The notes: a model not told the origin generated them from the sequence alone. Shown: positions 9,836 through 19,115, counted from the stretch's first letter. The stretch is 64,000 nucleotides of DNA from Cristatella mucedo (GCA_009760855.2 WPIO01000128.1:428501-492500), one strand, 5' to 3'. Program-made: numbers and translations.

Positions 9836-10810
9836 TTATCTTAATGCTATATAAACAGTAATTAATAAAACTGAACTATATAAGTCTTCTGTCATTAATA
9901 TATTACTTACTTCAAGATTATTATTTTTATCAAGTATATAACTACCAATTAACATGTTTTTATATGTATTAGTTTGATAAAAAAAAAGGGCTTAAAGCAA
10001 TTTGAGGATTTGTTAACAATTTTTTTCAAAAGTATTTGCTTCTGAAAAATATTTACCACTTGCAGTGTCAAAATAATGTCCAGTCGGTTCATAGGTTGCA
10101 CATATAACATATAACCCTCTTTCAATTTTAATATCACCAGTTACTACACTATATTTAACATCGACACCTACTTCTTGTGCCATTCTAGGAAATATGTATG
10201 TTTTTCCACCATCTGTTGAAAGATATTTTGCATAAAACTTAACTTCTGCAACATTGCCATCTGATACTTTATTTAGATAACCAAGATTAACACCATCAGT
10301 TGGATTAACAGGATCATTTACTATTCTAATACAATTATTTTGCATGTCTAAATTACCATTAACTGTTCCACCATGTAAATTAAGAAAGTTATCATCTATA
10401 AGCTTTTTATTTGGTACGGTATAATCAAGGTCCGGATTTCCACCATCATATGGAACTGTAGTTCTAATAACACCATTTACAACTAGATTTCCTCTAATTG
10501 TTCCACCAGTAAGTGGTAATATATTAACAGCATAATCCTTTGTTACTGCATCACTAGGATTTATAGGATTAGCAAGATATACTATTCTAAAATTATTCAT
10601 GTCAACATCTCCATCGTTTGTAGTTGATCTAGAAATCTTGGTAACAAAATTCGTATCTATATACCTTCTATTTACTGCATCACCCGCACCAAAAGGATCA
10701 CCTAAATTCTTTATAAGAATATTATCCATATTTAGATTTCCACCAAGTATATCGCCAGTTTTCTTAATACAATTCTTTGATGTTTTTCCTCTGCTTCTTT
10801 TTCCTAACAT
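9836..10810 (-). pseudogene. Fibre-like gene 2, C terminus frameshifted
   Basis: The main frame (10,810-10,013, 265 aa) holds at least three tail-fibre repeat units of the form GGNLNMDN.LI.NLGDP...DAV..RYID, followed by a beta-rich tail (KYLSTDGGKTYIF). The frame breaks near 10,015 and again at a run of nine T near 9,975. A third frame continues with Asn-rich beta character and stops at 9,836, three bases before the start of fibre gene 3. This repeat type is known from phage side-tail fibres and from fibre-like proteins of animal DNA-virus relatives. Role by analogy: virion spike or adhesin. Confidence 0.7.
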
Positions 10811-10819
10811 TTCTATACA
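10811..10819 (-). promoter_or_regulatory. TATATAG-type motif overlapping the fibre 1 stop codon
   Basis: On the minus strand the end of fibre gene 1 reads ATTGTATAG: the TAG is its stop codon and also the last part of the motif. The ATG of fibre gene 2 follows two bases later. Confidence 0.5.
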
Positions 10820-11451
10820 ATACTAACAATAAAATCTAGAAAATTAATTCCACTAGCAACTGTAAACTTATCAATAGCATATCTACACGTTCCATCAATG
10901 TTAATTATTAAAACTACTGTACCACTTACACCATAAGTATTATCACTAGTTAACTCTACATAAGAATTAGTTTTATTAGTTGCATACATAATATTAGATA
11001 CCATACTAAAATTAGGTAATACTCCTGGAAAGAATGTTTTAAGATTAGTTCTGTAGGCGACAACTTTTCCAGTAGCTGCAACAACAGGTATATCACCAGG
11101 TGTAATTTGTTTAGGTTGAAATGCATTACCTGTACTTCCATTAGCAGTAATATTTAAACCTAACATATCAAGATAGAATATACTTGGATAAGTGCCGTTC
11201 AAACCTAAGTATTTAAATGTTACTTGTTTATTAGTATCAACATATTGTTTTGATGCTACACCTGAAGCATTCATAATATTCTTATTTCCCATATCAATAC
11301 TTGCCATTGCTTTACCTTGAAATACTGCAGTCATACTTTTTAGTAATCCATAGTTTATTACTTTAAAAGGTCTTAGATCTGAGTAAACAGTTCCATCTGC
11401 TGAATTACCAGATATACCAACAACATTCTTATAATTCAATTGTGATTTCAT
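10813..11451 (-). CDS. Fibre-like gene 1, intact, 212 aa
   Basis: The only uninterrupted member of the fibre cluster. One tail-fibre repeat is clear near residues 45-75 (SIDMGNKNIMNASGVASKQYVDTN). It is followed by about 130 residues rich in Gly, Thr, Asn and Val that should form a beta-structured head. No signal peptide. The start is preceded by ATATAAGTA, a variant of the element's promoter motif also found before fibre gene 4. The stop overlaps the promoter motif of fibre gene 2. An attachment role is inferred only from the repeat type. Confidence 0.75.
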   Translation of the reverse strand: MKSQLNYKNVVGISGNSADGTVYSDLRPFKVINYGLLKSMTAVFQGKAMASIDMGNKNIMNASGVASKQYVDTNKQVTFKYLGLNGTYPSIFYLDMLGLNITANGSTGNAFQPKQITPGDIPVVAATGKVVAYRTNLKTFFPGVLPNFSMVSNIMYATNKTNSYVELTSDNTYGVSGTVVLIINIDGTCRYAIDKFTVASGINFLDFIVSIV

Positions 11452-11480
11452 TACTTATATTAATTTAATTATTAATTTAA

Positions 11481-11577
11481 TTAAGTCGTGCATAGTCCAA
11501 ATGTAGTTTTATTGCAATTATATCTCTAGCAATTGCTGCTTCCTCTTGATCGTTGAAAAGACCTATTTGATGCATCT
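11481..11577 (-). pseudogene. Fragment of the HNH/AP2 endonuclease gene
   Basis: About 92 bp (11,481-11,572) match 12,955-13,046, inside the HNH/AP2 gene, at all but two or so positions. It encodes the end of the AP2-like domain (IGLF.DQEEAAIARD...HLDYARLN). It lies directly after fibre gene 4, on the same strand, and may have replaced that gene's C terminus. Confidence 0.75.
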
Positions 11578-11585
11578 TTATTTGA

Positions 11586-11786
11586 TTATAAATCAGTTAG
11601 ACTTGACACTTTTGAAATTTCTCCTGAAGGATTACTAATAATATTGTTACCAGCACTTGAACTAAGAGCATAATCCAATCTTATAGCATCACCACTGTTA
11701 ACAGGAAATCCCAAGTTAGTTATTCTATTATTATTTGCATCAAGATTAGTATAAATATTACCACTGACTTTTCCAACTTTTTCCAT
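11586..11786 (-). pseudogene. Fibre-like gene 4, truncated to one repeat
   Basis: Sixty-six codons with one clear tail-fibre repeat (GNIYTNLDANNNRITNLGFP...GDAIRLDYAL). The gene then stops within 40 codons, and the DNA beyond becomes a fragment of the HNH/AP2 endonuclease. The head domain present in its paralogues is absent, so the gene looks cut by the arrival or recombination of the endonuclease piece. Its promoter region is shared with the divergent gene at 11,799. Confidence 0.6.
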
Positions 11787-11798
11787 TACTTATAATAT

Positions 11799-12473
11799 AT
11801 GATGAAAAAGTAAAGAGAGGAAAAGGTGTTGAAGAAGATATAAAAGAAGGAACTAAAGTAAGTAAAGAAGTGTTTGAAGGAGTTAAAACTGGTGTTAAAG
11901 TATCTGAAAAAGTAGTTACAAAACTTGCACCTAAACTTGCAGCAAGATTATCATTAGCTGCATCAGAAAAGATTGCATCAGCGGTACCTAAAGTCTTACA
12001 ATCTCTGAAAGTAATTGGTGCAGGTGCAAATGTATTAGGTGGATTTCTTAGTGGTTTTACAGGAATAGTTGATCTATCTTTATTTAGAAAAGGAATAGTC
12101 GATGATGATATTAGTAGTGGTAAGTATGGTCAAATATTCTGGAAAACAACGACAGAGAAAAACAAGGATTACAAAAGATGATTGAATCTTTAGAAATAGG
12201 CCTTACGATTAATGATGTATTACTTATTATTATCCATGGCAATGGAACCCAAAAGAATATTTAAGTGAGGTGTTTGGTCAAGAAGTGAATTGGGATGCTA
12301 GTCAATTAGATCCTAAAACCTGGTCTAAGAATTTTTTAGAGGTCAGGTCAGGAGGTTTTCTTCCTGCTATTCCTGCACTTGTTTTGGCAATTGCTGCAGC
12401 AGTAGGAGCAGCTGGTACTGCTATTTCAATTAATGTCGCTGTTGCTGGTCTAATAAAAAAAATTAGTGGATGA
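11799..12473 (+). pseudogene. Hydrophobic Gly/Ala-rich core-like protein, frameshifted
   Basis: A Lys/Val-rich N-terminal part (VKTGVKVSEKVVTKLAPK, from 11,870) leads into Ala- and Gly-rich hydrophobic segments (VIGAGANVLGGFLSGFTG). After frame changes near 11,810, 12,140 and 12,235, a C-terminal frame (12,270-12,473) ends in GGFLPAIPALVLAIAAAVG and a second hydrophobic stretch. A Gly-Gly-Phe-Leu-Pro plus long Ala/Val stretch resembles the small membrane-active core proteins (adenovirus pX/pVI-like) of adintoviruses and their relatives. That resemblance is by eye. The other reading is a viral membrane protein. Its stop overlaps the next frame. Confidence 0.5.
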
Positions 12474-12477
12474 GACT

Positions 12478-12855
12478 ATGTTTGTCGGTAAAGCACCACC
12501 TATGAAAACAAGGGCACAAAGGATGGAGGCACTAACATTACAAAAAGTACGACTAACAAATGCTATAACTGATTTGAATAACATGGTACAAGCAATTGAT
12601 AAAGGAATTGATATTGATTTATCAGGAAAAGTACATTTATCAGAAGAAGTAAAGAACCGATTGGATTACATTGAGAAAGGAAGAGCACTAGTAGAGAACG
12701 GAGGAATGGATTATTCACCAGAAGTAAAACACGCAATAAAACAAGTTGAAGCAAATAAAGTTGGTGGAAAAAAGCATTGTAATTATAAGGCTGACTCCGA
12801 AATGTTACTTAGTATTCTTTATGCACGTGGCGCGAGTAGAGAAGAAATTGATTGA
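12478..12855 (+). CDS. Uncharacterised helical viral protein, about 125 aa
   Basis: Starts at the ATG just after the stop of the preceding gene (an upstream GTG at 12,466 is also in frame). It is rich in Lys, Glu, Leu and Asn, with a long central helix likely to form a coiled coil (TLQKVRLTNAITDLNNMV). The single Cys in HCNYK is not part of a metal motif. The frame stops at a TGA (12,853), but the same frame then stays open for 17 more charged codons (EVKKLLVELKQ) to a TAA, so the TGA may be an acquired stop. Tight spacing suggests co-expression with the core-like gene. Function unknown. Confidence 0.55.
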   Translation: MFVGKAPPMKTRAQRMEALTLQKVRLTNAITDLNNMVQAIDKGIDIDLSGKVHLSEEVKNRLDYIEKGRALVENGGMDYSPEVKHAIKQVEANKVGGKKHCNYKADSEMLLSILYARGASREEID

Positions 12856-12899
12856 GAGGTTAAGAAATTATTAGTGGAGCTTAAACAACGATGCACAAA

Positions 12900-13292
12900 C
12901 TAACAGTCTGTATATCGAACTAGCTTATTATCTTCTGTTAGTGTGTATTTGAAATTAAGTCGTGCATAATCCAAATGTAGTTTTATTGCCATTATATCTC
13001 TAGCAATTGCTGCTTCCTCTTGATCGTTGAAAAGACCTATTTGATGTCTTATTCCATTTATTCTAATAGCTGACTCCCATTTGCTTAATTTCTTGTGAAA
13101 CCATACTCCTATAAATCTAGAACTAGTGTTATTTCGTTTTACTCTATTTCTATTATTCTCTGAACGATTTGCTTCACGTAAATTACTAAAACTATTATTT
13201 AGTTTATCACCATCAATATGATCTATTTCTTTCAAAGGCATTTTACCTGCCACTAACAACCAGGCGATTATCTCGAAATGCTCGGAAATCAC
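12900..13292 (-). CDS. HNH homing-type endonuclease with AP2-like DNA-binding domain
   Basis: An HNH block (EIDHIDGDKLNNSFSNLR, with RSENNRNR after it) is followed by an AP2/ERF-like domain (GVWFHKKLSKWESAIRINGI, then IGLFNDQEEAAIARD and HLDYARLN). This domain pair is typical of free-standing homing endonucleases in phages and large DNA viruses, which cut DNA at a recognition site and spread themselves. The frame is intact over 130 codons. The N terminus enters at a WLLVAGK segment that fits the family, but the few residues before it may be host sequence at the edge of the element. A second, partial copy lies at 11,481-11,577. Confidence 0.85.
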   Translation of the reverse strand: MISEHFEIIAWLLVAGKMPLKEIDHIDGDKLNNSFSNLREANRSENNRNRVKRNNTSSRFIGVWFHKKLSKWESAIRINGIRHQIGLFNDQEEAAIARDIMAIKLHLDYARLNFKYTLTEDNKLVRYTDC

Positions 13293-13745
13293 CCATTAAG
13301 TCGTTTGCAAGTAATTTGTAATCTATGAGTTTGGACTGGCTGAAATAACCTGAATGAAGTAACGTGCTCTTGCAATTATCCCATATACTTAATTTACTGT
13401 ACTAGTACGGTGTAGCACCTACCTTATTTGTAAGGACCTGCCTGACTCGCTCAGGCGTGGAGCTGATTAAACACTCTTAAACATCGACCATTACACTATT
13501 CTGTGCTTGTTGCAAGTAAATAGAAAGCACATACATTTTGTGATACGGCTGTCGGGACGGTCGCTCAACTTAATCCCATAAATGCTCGCTTGGGTTAAGG
13601 TAAGGAGACTGACTTGGAAAGTCTATTTCCATCACATCATAACAAAAATACAAACCCACAGCTATACAGTTGTATATAAGCTGTCAAGAAAGCAACCAAG
13701 GCTTCTCTGTCGCAAAATCATAATGATTCGGTCGAATTAGCCTCC
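13293..13745. other. Host DNA to the right of the viral block, no gene seen
   Basis: Composition returns to mixed, CpG-containing DNA. I see no terminal inverted repeat matching the left side near 1,985 and no coding signature. Confidence 0.45.
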
Positions 13746-13749
13746 GGCC

Positions 13750-14270
13750 TCGGTTGAACAGCAGTGTAAGGCATCGTTGTGGGGCGACTGTGTGTGACCC
13801 TGGCACAACGGGTATCGCGTAAAAGTCACTTGTCCGAGTCGCTGACAGATGTCAGAGCCTGGAACGTGCTCGGCCCAACTTCCTTCATGTGCACTCCGAA
13901 CGTGCTCTTCTGCTGCACGTGCCAGTCGGCAGTGCTTGACTTGTTCGTGTCGGTGCATTACCAGGATGCACTACCTACTGCTGCTTACTGACCCATAGTG
14001 TCCCACTCACTGGGGAAAAGTGAAACAGGACTCGGAGGACCTGCAGACCGGCCTAAAAGGCAAATCTGATGTCATTGAGCCGCACAAAAGCATTGGAGAA
14101 AAGCTCAAAGCGGCACGGTTGGGTGGATTGGAAAGGCTAAAAACAACAGAAAGCTTGTGCTAGACGAGGTCAATACTGCTTACCAGCAAGCCAAGGTAGC
14201 AAGCACTCAACGACAGCTACGACAAGCTATCCGGGCGCGATCAGGCTGTCCAGAAAAAGATGGATGCATT
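13750..14270 (+). pseudogene. TRIM-like (B-box/coiled-coil) fragment
   Basis: Aligns over several hundred bases with 16,060-16,600: both contain GTAAGGCATCGTTGTG, the TCGCTGACAGAT.TCAGAGCC block, the CTCTTCTGCTGCAC.TGCCAG cysteine-rich block and the later CGACAGCTACGACAAGCT block. The translated pieces hold a Cys-rich CCTCQ stretch like a B-box. Stops and frame changes break it. Its 3' end runs directly into a LINE endonuclease-like sequence at about 14,270. The RING part seen in the second copy is missing. Confidence 0.45.
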
Positions 14271-14694
14271 TATGCTAACTAATACGTGGATGACTCTGCT
14301 CTGGTGGCTGCGAATCCGTGGGTATCCCACTCGGGTTCTCATTCTTTCAGTCCACGAAATCTGATAGGGAAGGTGAGGTTGCTAGTGTTGAGATCGTAAT
14401 TGAGAATGCTTACACCAGCTTATGGCAGCGAGGCACTTAAATGTTGTCGTCTGCCGGTACTAGGCTGGGAGAGGCGGCCCTCCCGACCTTGATTGGCCAA
14501 TCGAGGTGCAGTGCCCCTGCTGCTGGCGTTAGCAACAGCGCTGGCCAATCGGAGTGCAGCGTCCCCAGGCTCAGACGAGAGAAGCACCGGTTAGATTAGA
14601 ACGTCTGCGGAGAGTCGTTGATTAAACGTTGTCGAGTTCAGTTGTGTACAGAATGCTCTAAGTCGTTTGCTATGCGCGCGCGCGCACACACACG

Positions 14695-14740
<46 letters not shown>

Positions 14741-15260
14741 AACAACACTAGTGTCTTTCTTGAATCGTTTGGCTATAAGACCTGCGGTTTTTCGCATCTT
14801 TTGAACTAGTAGTTTTAAATTCCTATAAAAAATCTTGCTTCTCGCAGTTCTAAGATATCGAACTCCGTCTTGCCTGTCCTTATTTGTCCTTGTACCTAAT
14901 TTGATTAAGTTTTTGGAGTTTTTCACTAACATTTGTGTGTGAAAAACCGATAGTGATTTTCGGAGACTTTCAAAATTCACGTTGACAACCCTAGCAATTA
15001 GCCAGGTCTGCTGATTTCTCGACTGTGTGAAGAACTCTGGTTTGGTCCGACACGTTGGATCACACCACTCAAGCCGGTGGCCGTATCCTGGATCTCGTTA
15101 TCGCTGAGAATGTCTGCCCCACTGAGCTGCTTGCTTGCTTGCTTCGTAAGATCCTTGCCCGGCTCATTTCCTCTTCGTGTTCAGTTGTACGTGCAGGGTA
15201 AGGTCGAGTTTCTCTTGCAAAGCACCTTGAAAATCATTGACCTGGAAAAACACCCCATTC
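14270..15260 (+). mobile_element. LINE family B fragment (endonuclease region), with a CA repeat inside
   Basis: Three blocks match the LINE B copy at 46.2-46.8 kb in the same order: the endonuclease start (WMT...CTCATTCTTTCAGTCCA), the TTTGGCTATAAGA block with TTTTTCGCAT, and the GTGGCCGT-TCCT-GATCTCGT block near 15,080. It is decayed, and an expanded CA microsatellite (about 14,690-14,740) has grown within it. Confidence 0.6.
14686..14740. repeat. CA/TG microsatellite
   Basis: Pure CA run preceded by a CG/CA-alternating stretch. Open frames across it on both strands (THTHTH, VCVCVC) are artefacts. Confidence 0.95.
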
Positions 15261-15659
15261 GTAGCATTTGGTTGCCTCGGCCTTAGGCGCTGGCCTTCCT
15301 CTGAGCAGGCTGGCAACCTTGGCTGGACATCGAGCTTCAGCCGTTGGTGGTCACCTTACAGAAGCACGGTAGACTTTCTTGGTAGGTCGAGGTCACACGA
15401 GAGGTGCAATCCGTCGGGAAGGAATCCCAAGAGAAGCCGTTCAGCCTGACCCACTCCCACTGCTAGCTGAACTCGTGCAAAGTCACTTGCGTTGGTGTCA
15501 GGGCCAGTGTGACAAGAGCTCAGTCTACGGAAGGCCGCTGAAATGCATTGTGCACTTGACTTGGCGACTGCTGGACATAGCAGGGCAGTTAGTATGAATC
15601 AAATTGTAATAGCTCTGGATACACGTCTCATAAGTGTTCCTGGGGGGGCCGGCCACAGT

Positions 15660-16640
15660 GCCGAAATCTAGACTGGGTGGTACAGCAGATCACTGAAAGG
15701 CTAGATCAACTTCCACGGTCCACCTCTCAATGCATGGGACTTACTGAAACGAATGTTGCAGAAGAGCTTCTCTGTGCCAAATGTGAACGTGTGCGTAAGG
15801 ACTCAGTGCTGCTGCAGGGTCTTCACAATTGCTGCAAGCAGTGTCTTGCTGCCGAGGCAGACTCCAGCAATTCCACCCGGGGAAGCATACGTTGTCCTTC
15901 GTGCAAACAAATGAGCTACGTGTCCGCTACTAAAGACTACATTATCTTAGATGCCAAAGTCAGCCGGTCGGAAAAATGGTACTCTATGAAGAGTTGCAGT
16001 GTGTGCCACGACAATAGCCAACCGGCTAGGAACGCTGAAGTCTGGTGCAAGGCATGACGTGTAAGGCATCGTTGTGTGGTACAACAGGTACAAAAAGAAT
16101 CACGCGTCCAAGTCGCTGACAGATATCAGAGCCTCAGACGTGCTCGGCTCAACTTCTATCATGTGCTCTCAGCACGAGTAAGAGAACGAGCTTAGAACGA
16201 GCTCTTCTGCTGCACATGCCAGACGGACAGATGCCTGACCTGCACGGGACAGTGCATTGGCAGGGTCCAACAAGTGCTGCTGCAGCTTAAAGACCAAAAA
16301 TGTTCTGCTCACTGTGCCAAAGTGAAGCAGGACGTCACAGACATGCAGACCTGCCTGAAAGGCATGTCCGTTGCCCTCGAGCATGGCGGAGCAGCTCAGA
16401 GAGTGGCACGTGCTTGGACGTGCAGCTCAAAGAGTGGCTTGAAGCGGATGCCGAGCCGCGGAAAGCTCGTGTTGGACGCCGGTAGCGGATGCTGCGTAGA
16501 TACCAGCAAGCCGAGGCACAGCGCAGCTCAAGGACAGCTACGACAAGCTGGAACGCCGAGGCCTGCGAACTGAAAGTCGCTTGCTGACGAACGACTGGAC
16601 GAGGTTGTGAGCCACGTCATCGGCCACGGGGCTAGACTTG
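15660..16640 (+). pseudogene. TRIM-like RING/B-box gene copy, broken
   Basis: The frame 15,677-16,057 begins with a RING-like domain: CAKC near residue 33, LHNCCKQCL near residue 50 and CPSC near residue 75. It enters a B-box-like CSVC...WCKA segment and stops. Further Cys/His-rich segments follow in other frames (CCTCQTDRCLTCTGQC near 16,210, then CSAHCAKVKQDVTDMQ). Next comes a region that in TRIM proteins would be coiled coil. TRIM proteins are ubiquitin ligases, but the stops and lack of introns point to a retrocopy or old duplicate. The spacing of the first Cys pair and the lack of a clear C-x-H make the RING assignment approximate. Confidence 0.5.
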
Positions 16641-17418
16641 TCCACGATGGCTGAGTCGGTACTTTTCATCTTTTTACATGCTTATCCTAGCACAAACTAA
16701 TAAGGCACCCAAGTAGTGAGAAAGGCCGGCATTGAACAAGACTGTCTTCTCTCACGGGAATCCTGGGCTGCTGACAAGGTGCATCAAAGGGCTTGCCCAG
16801 AGGGGGAGAGCTGCTTAAAATAGCTGGCCCTTAAAATGGCTGACAGGATGTGCTCGTGTTCGGATCGTATGCAGCATAAATGCTGAGTGTGTGCAGCACA
16901 AAGGAAAGGTCAAAGGAAAGGGTCATGGGCAAGCCACGCGACTACAGTCAAGCGAGCGAGCAGGCAGCGACACTCATAGCAGCACAGACGGATGACTCGA
17001 TCAGCACGGCTGCGCAGCAAGCCTTTTATCGGCTCTCGGATAGGCTGAAGTCAGCACAGAAGCACACCCACTCAGCCAGTGACGAGAAAACCCAACGGTA
17101 TGCCATTTTGGGTCGTGCTTGCTATGACTTGCAGACGGGAGGGAGCACGAGATGGCCAAAACACCCACATCTCGAAAAATACCCCGACGTCCTTCAGGGT
17201 ATTTTTTATATTTGATATTTTATTGTATAGGTATTTTTTATTAAATGACCCTGACGTCAGCAGACGTCCTTCACGTGGCTCCTCAACCTCGGGCGGCACT
17301 TCAGCAGCAGCTTTGCACTGCTGCCATCCAATTCTGATTGGCTAAATGTATAAGTCAGCTGACGTTTTGCGGCACCGAACCGACTGTTTCCAGAATCCTC
17401 TAACCGCCACGATAGAAT
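16641..17418. other. No supported gene
   Basis: One 111-codon frame (16,880-17,215) has Ser/Ala/Gln-rich, low-information sequence with no family signature. A T-rich stretch follows near 17,200-17,250. Confidence 0.4.
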
Positions 17419-17419
17419 A

Positions 17420-17580
17420 TAAATAAATATAATTCATTTATATAGCGCCCCAAGAGAACGTAATCTCTATTCAGGCGCTTCACATATGCCTCGGTGCTCG
17501 AGCCCACAACCTCAGTCAGACCTTGGTCGGGGCGAGCACCTTGACCGCTAGACCAAACCAGCTCGGCAGTCGCCCCAAAC
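17420..17580 (-). mobile_element. SINE family 1 (tRNA-derived), minus strand
   Basis: Close to the 545-690 copy: tRNA-like head (GGTCTAGCGGTCAAGG on the minus strand), GAGCCC-type box B region, and the GCGCCTGAATAGAGATT...GGGGCGCTATA hairpin tail. Confidence 0.8.
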
Positions 17581-18030
17581 AAGCTCTACAATTGCTGCCT
17601 TACTGCATAACAATCAAAATAAGTTTTTTCAGACGTGTTACTCTAATGCCCATTTATATTAGTTAATAGCCATACATACGGTCCGAAGTTCTTTCGATAA
17701 TTGACTACAGTCATTTCGCGGAAACGGCAGCTAGACGACAAGTAAACAATCACTTATATGTGCTGAAGATTTGGTGCAGGACAGCTAGTTAGTTACATTC
17801 AAAATAAATAATAAATTAGCCACGCATGCCATATAATTTGTCTTACACAACAATGAATTGTTACAAATGGGTGCAATGGCTTCGACGTCCAGACAGAATT
17901 ACGCCGCGCCCACGCTGGCGCTAGCCTCAGCCGACCCGTGATGAATAGCGGCCTGTGAAGCACTAAGCCTTGGATTAACGGCTAGCAACTGGTAAGTGTG
18001 GCGCAAATGCACGCACGTATGCAAGCAGTA
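17581..18030. other. AT-richer intergenic stretch, nothing recognised
   Basis: No frame above 60 codons, no repeat family match within the window, and no palindrome noticed. Confidence 0.4.
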
Positions 18031-19020
18031 GCGTAAAAAAACGTCAGTAGCAGAGCGCGGCAGAGCGCCCAATTGTTAACGCAAGTATGCACCCACAGCT
18101 ATTCGACAGCGACGGAAGGCTACGGAAGTTCAACAGCGGGTATGGCGTGTGGCATGTTCTTGGTCGGCTCAACGGCTTGGCGCAAGACTCAGCTACAATG
18201 ACCGAGTTGCCTACTGAAGCACGACTTCCTGCCTTTACGTAGACGGCGTCGACCTGCCGTGGCCGCATATTTGCGCGTAATCTGTTCCCGAGCCGTTATA
18301 ATTACGGCACCGCGAATAATGAATACCAGTCATAATCTAGCAGATTTAGCAAACCAATATTTTCGAATTATCTCCGGCGTTGAGTGCATGGGAGGACTTG
18401 AAGGCTCGCGTAGGCGTGCAATGCGAAGCGCGTCGCGCGGCACTATTGCGAGCTGAGAGCGCTGCGAGCTGAGAACGCCGCTCGCTGTTGCGGATATGAC
18501 TCACGTGGCTCGCGTGAAAGTCGCGAGCGTCAGTAAAAGTCGGCAGCTAACAGCGGAAGTTGGAGATGGCACGGTAGCACCATTTCGTCTAGCCGACGAG
18601 CTGAAAGAGCGGAGCTAGCGCCGCCGAGCGGCACGTGACTAGCGCTTCTGTTGGCCGTCCTCTGGCCAGCGGCCGGAGGCGTGGTGGGTTTGGACGGAGC
18701 GCGGCAGTCGACCGCTGCGTCGTGGCGTGGCGTCAAAATTGGAGAGCGCGAATCCTCCCGCTCTACGCCCTACGCAGTCGGTCGGTCGGTAGCGCTTCGC
18801 TTCGGGTCACGCTTCGCTGCGTCGTTCCGTCGGTAAACGCCAGCCGTCGAGCTGCGCGTGCAGAGGCGCTGCTAGAGTGGAGGAGACCCATGCGCGCGAC
18901 TAGCTGGAGCTTCGTGGAGTTGTGAGGCGGTGGCCCCGCTTCTCGTTTTGCATCACTCCATTCCCCCCCCGGCACTGATTCACAGCGAGACATTCGTTGA
19001 ACATTGTGACACAGTTCGCG
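18031..19020. other. CpG-rich stretch, possible promoter region
   Basis: Dense CpG and many overlapping frames on both strands between 18,400 and 18,990, none with a protein signature. A direct-repeat-like GAGCTGAGA pair occurs near 18,455. Such composition could mark a promoter, but no TATA, initiator or exon is evident. Confidence 0.3.
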
Positions 19021-19039
19021 TCATGCTACCGCCAACCGA

Positions 19040-19115
19040 TACCATACGACCGTGCTTCCTTCACAGCATGCGTAAAGTGCACGGAAAGTGAATAAGTTAT
19101 CTTAGGGTGAAATAA
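19040..19115 (+). mobile_element. Degenerate LINE A 3' tail
   Basis: GTAAAGTGCACGGAAAGTGA followed by TAAGTTATCTTAGGGTG resembles the LINE A hairpin region with many substitutions. Confidence 0.3.

Larger units (their letters stand above)
1985..13290. mobile_element. Endogenous Polinton/adintovirus-like DNA element, partial and decayed
   Basis: This AT-rich block of about 11.3 kb is sharply different from its CpG-rich surroundings. It carries a protein-primed family-B DNA polymerase, tightly packed small genes, four phage-tail-fibre-like genes, a hydrophobic Gly/Ala-rich core-like protein and an HNH/AP2 endonuclease. Genes are separated by a few bases or overlap, as in a virus. I see no integrase, jelly-roll capsid, packaging ATPase or cysteine protease, and no obvious terminal inverted repeats, so the assignment rests on polymerase and layout. 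The copy is broken by stops, frameshifts and a LINE insertion (7,932-8,879), so it sits in host DNA and is not intact. Boundaries are approximate and taken from composition. A linear-plasmid origin is a weaker alternative. Confidence 0.75.

Noticed and set aside
1985-13290. Terminal inverted repeats and an integrase for the viral block
   Set aside because: Comparing the left edge (1,900-2,030) with the right edge (13,250-13,400) by eye gave no convincing inverted match, and no DDE integrase motif was found.
14591-14980. A 129-codon minus-strand frame across the CA repeat
   Set aside because: It consists of decayed LINE sequence plus the microsatellite and has no independent support.
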